This document shows positions 6,333 to 7,988 of a DNA stretch of 7,988 nucleotides, in pieces. Where the stretch lies: assembly GCA_030624945.1 (NCBI GenBank), contig JAUXJB010000066.1, positions 1 through 7,988 on the forward strand, written 5' to 3'. Position numbers and translations under genes: made by a program. Numbering within the stretch: the first letter of the stretch is position 1; every line of letters begins with the position of its first letter. The stretch is from Deltaproteobacteria bacterium. GTDB taxonomy: Bacteria; Myxococcota_A; UBA9160; SZUA-336. The notes under the pieces were generated by a model. It was not told the origin of the DNA. It saw only the letters and a program-made list of their open reading frames with translations, and did not search any database.

Positions 6333-7831
6333 GGCAAGAGCCTCGCAAACAGGCCGCGTAGGAACTCGAGTCGCTCTCGACCCGTTGCGCGTGGCAAGAC
6401 GGAGACGCTTGGAGCGGCGAGCTCGGGCTCCTCCCCGGCTTCCTCCCGCACCAGGTGCAGCACGGCTCCCGAGGGGGGCATGAGCCCAGAGAGTTCCGAT
6501 TCGATCCGCCGCCGATCCTCCTCGCAAGCGCGAGCGGAGAGGACGATCGCGCCCAACATCCCGTAGCCAATGACTTCCAGAAGGGGCGCGTAGGAGGCCT
6601 CGGCCGGCAGGGCGATCAGCCGCAGGCTGAGCCCATCGCCGAGCGGGAAGTGACCGAGATTCCCAGCGGGGCGCGGCTCCCGCGCCATGCGGGGGTCGGG
6701 CGAGAAGTCGTCGGACTCGGCGAGGGCCGCCCGGAAGTCCTCGAGCAGTGCCCGATCGCCACACAGGACCGGCACCTTGATGACGCTGCCGCCACGCGGA
6801 CGAACGGCCGAGGACCACTCCCGCAGGCGGCGAACTTCGAGCTCCGAGAAGATCTTGCCCTCGCCCTCGGCGAGGCCATCCTCGGAGAGCCCGCTGGGCC
6901 TCTCGACGGTGAGGATGCCGCGCCCGAGCAGGTCGGACAGCGCGCACAGGACCTGGTAGTCGGGCAGCCTGCAGTGGTCGACGATCTCGCTCACCCGCTG
7001 GTAGGTGCCGACGGCCCCGATCATCTCCCGGACACCCGCATGCGAGATCGCCGCGATCTCCTCGGGCTTGGCGAGCACACGCAGGCGGGAGATGCCGGCG
7101 GGCAAGTCGCCTCGGTTCCGCTCGAGCTCGTCTTTCTGGCGCATGCCCTCGAGCAGGAGGGTGCGCGTCGGCGCCTGGATACGCGGGGCGCCAGGGCTGT
7201 CACCGGGCATGAACTCGAATCGCCCATCGCGCCAGGTCAGCATTCGATAGAGAGCCTTCTCTCGGGTGATCGCGGTGCCGTCGGCCAGAGGGATGGTCGC
7301 ATCGATCACCTGGCCGCCCCGCACGAGCACGGCGCCGGAGCGTTTTCCGCTGGTGTGCACCACGCGTAGCGCTCCCGTCTTCCGGTTCATCTGGAAGATC
7401 TGCAGCAGGTCGGCCAGCGAGATCTGTGTCAGCTTTCCCGAGATCTCGCTGTCGGAGGGCGACGAACCGAAGCGGGTGTTCCGTTCCAAGGCCGCGTCGA
7501 CGTGGTGAAGCACGTCCTCCACGAGCCAGGGGCTCAGAACCGTGACGTCACGGGGATCCATGGCGATGGGAGCATCGAACTCGTCTTCCACCAGGAAGAC
7601 AAAGCCAACCCCTCGGGTGCGAGGGTTCCCGCGCAGGATCTCGGCCAGCCGAATGGCATCGATGATGGGCAGCTCGATCGGGCAGATCACCATGTCCGGC
7701 ACGTGCTCCAGGGCCAGCTCGAGTGCCGCGGCACCGTGGGACGCGTTCTCCACGACCAGACCGCGGGCGATACAGGCCTCGGCGATGCCCTTGGCACGCG
7801 CGTGGTCGTCGTCGGCGATCAGAGTGCGCAC
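6329..7831 (-). CDS. Receiver-like / DUF4388 / GTPase-like three-part regulatory protein
   Basis: This is a 500-residue soluble protein. Residues 1-118 look like a response-regulator receiver (MRTLIADDDHARA), but Pro51 stands at the usual phospho-Asp position (VICPIELP), Val81 replaces the Thr/Ser, and Ser100 replaces the Lys before Pro-Trp. About 128-210 is a DUF4388 (PatA N-terminal-like) domain with the ISGKLTQISLADLLQIFQMNRKTG-type core and RGGQVIDA. About 240-310 resembles a winged-helix segment (LPDYQVLCALSDLLGRGI). About 348-500 follows the order of an MglA/Arf-like small GTPase (KVPVLCGD, FPLGDGLSLRLIALP, GMLGAIVLSA, AVLHLVREE) but lacks the GKS/T P-loop. The start is GTG with GAGGG about 7 nt upstream. 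It overlaps the preceding gene by 13 nt and the following gene by 4 nt. Such proteins are typical of deltaproteobacterial-type genomes, often with unknown output. The receiver and DUF4388 calls are confident; the GTPase call is inference. Confidence 0.75.
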   Translation of the reverse strand: MRTLIADDDHARAKGIAEACIARGLVVENASHGAAALELALEHVPDMVICPIELPIIDAIRLAEILRGNPRTRGVGFVFLVEDEFDAPIAMDPRDVTVLSPWLVEDVLHHVDAALERNTRFGSSPSDSEISGKLTQISLADLLQIFQMNRKTGALRVVHTSGKRSGAVLVRGGQVIDATIPLADGTAITREKALYRMLTWRDGRFEFMPGDSPGAPRIQAPTRTLLLEGMRQKDELERNRGDLPAGISRLRVLAKPEEIAAISHAGVREMIGAVGTYQRVSEIVDHCRLPDYQVLCALSDLLGRGILTVERPSGLSEDGLAEGEGKIFSELEVRRLREWSSAVRPRGGSVIKVPVLCGDRALLEDFRAALAESDDFSPDPRMAREPRPAGNLGHFPLGDGLSLRLIALPAEASYAPLLEVIGYGMLGAIVLSARACEEDRRRIESELSGLMPPSGAVLHLVREEAGEEPELAAPSVSVLPRATGRERLEFLRGLFARLLP

Positions 7832-7988
7832 GCTGAGGCCCTCATTCCGAAGCCGACTTCCGCGCGCAGGCGAAAGGTCATGTGCTCGACGAGCAGCTGG
7901 TCCGACGAGTGGAAGACGGGCCGCATGCCATCGTCTTCTGGAGGCCAGGCGACCAGCGCGTAGGGCGGAGCCTCGCCAAAGCGCACGA
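7819..7988 (-). CDS. Unrecognised protein, C-terminal 55 residues only
   Basis: An open frame enters from the right edge and ends at TGA (7821-7819), overlapping the next gene's GTG by 13 nt. The visible tail includes FGEAPPYALVAWPPEDDG, a region around LLVEHMTFRLRAEVGFG, and a short ending ASACAL. Its mixed, protein-like composition differs from the Arg/Ala/Ser-rich look of the two other frames here, one of which hits a stop, and that supports it as the coding frame. I recognise no domain. The overlap suggests it belongs to the same transcription unit as the receiver/DUF4388 gene. Confidence 0.55.
   Translation of the reverse strand, partial: VRFGEAPPYALVAWPPEDDGMRPVFHSSDQLLVEHMTFRLRAEVGFGMRASACAL

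Noticed and set aside
5904..6947. N-terminal extension of the cNMP-fold protein to 347 codons
   Set aside because: The extra residues are an Arg-rich shadow of the receiver/DUF4388 gene. The ATG at 6332 has a suitable Shine-Dalgarno, and the ATGA overlap explains the arrangement.
6455..7369. A 304-codon plus-strand open frame opposite the receiver/DUF4388 gene
   Set aside because: It is antisense to a frame with recognisable receiver and DUF4388 motifs and contains no motif of its own.

Overview
This is a GC-rich window (about two thirds G+C by eye). Every gene I can support lies on the minus strand, so transcription runs from the right edge to the left edge. GC-rich codon use, frequent GTG/TTG starts and a receiver-DUF4388-GTPase-like protein suggest a bacterium of the former Deltaproteobacteria (Myxococcota, Desulfobacterota or a relative). 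That placement is inference; no rRNA or taxon-specific gene is present.

Layout in transcription order. (1) 7988-5904: a tightly overlapped signalling-type group. It holds the last 55 residues of an unrecognised protein, a 500-residue protein with a degenerate receiver, a DUF4388 domain and a GTPase-like C-terminus, and a 142-residue stand-alone cyclic-nucleotide-binding-fold protein. The overlaps are 13 nt and 4 nt. (2) 5903-5839: a short spacer with a plausible sigma70-type promoter and a perfect 9-bp inverted repeat covering the guaB ribosome-binding site. (3) guaB (IMP dehydrogenase). (4) A 168-bp fold-back repeat, 4205-4372, that fills essentially the whole guaB-guaA spacer. (5) guaA (GMP synthase). 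(6) A 41-nt spacer with a G7 tract. (7) dnaE (replicative DNA polymerase III alpha subunit), whose first 873 codons are visible before the left edge. Apart from these spacers there are no non-coding gaps, and none exceeds 170 nt.

GuaB and GuaA carry out the two steps from IMP to GMP (IMP to XMP to GMP), and the polymerase consumes the resulting dGTP, so the left two thirds is a core housekeeping block. The right third is an accessory regulatory block whose substrates or ligands cannot be read from the sequence.

Most worth a second look: the mobile-looking fold-back repeat whose ends form the guaB stop codon and the guaA Shine-Dalgarno; the palindrome over the guaB start region; and the regulatory proteins in which the receiver, the GTPase-like domain and the cNMP-binding fold have all lost canonical key residues. 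I found no CRISPR array, tRNA, rRNA, intact transposase or clear terminator, and nothing I would call a wholly new system.
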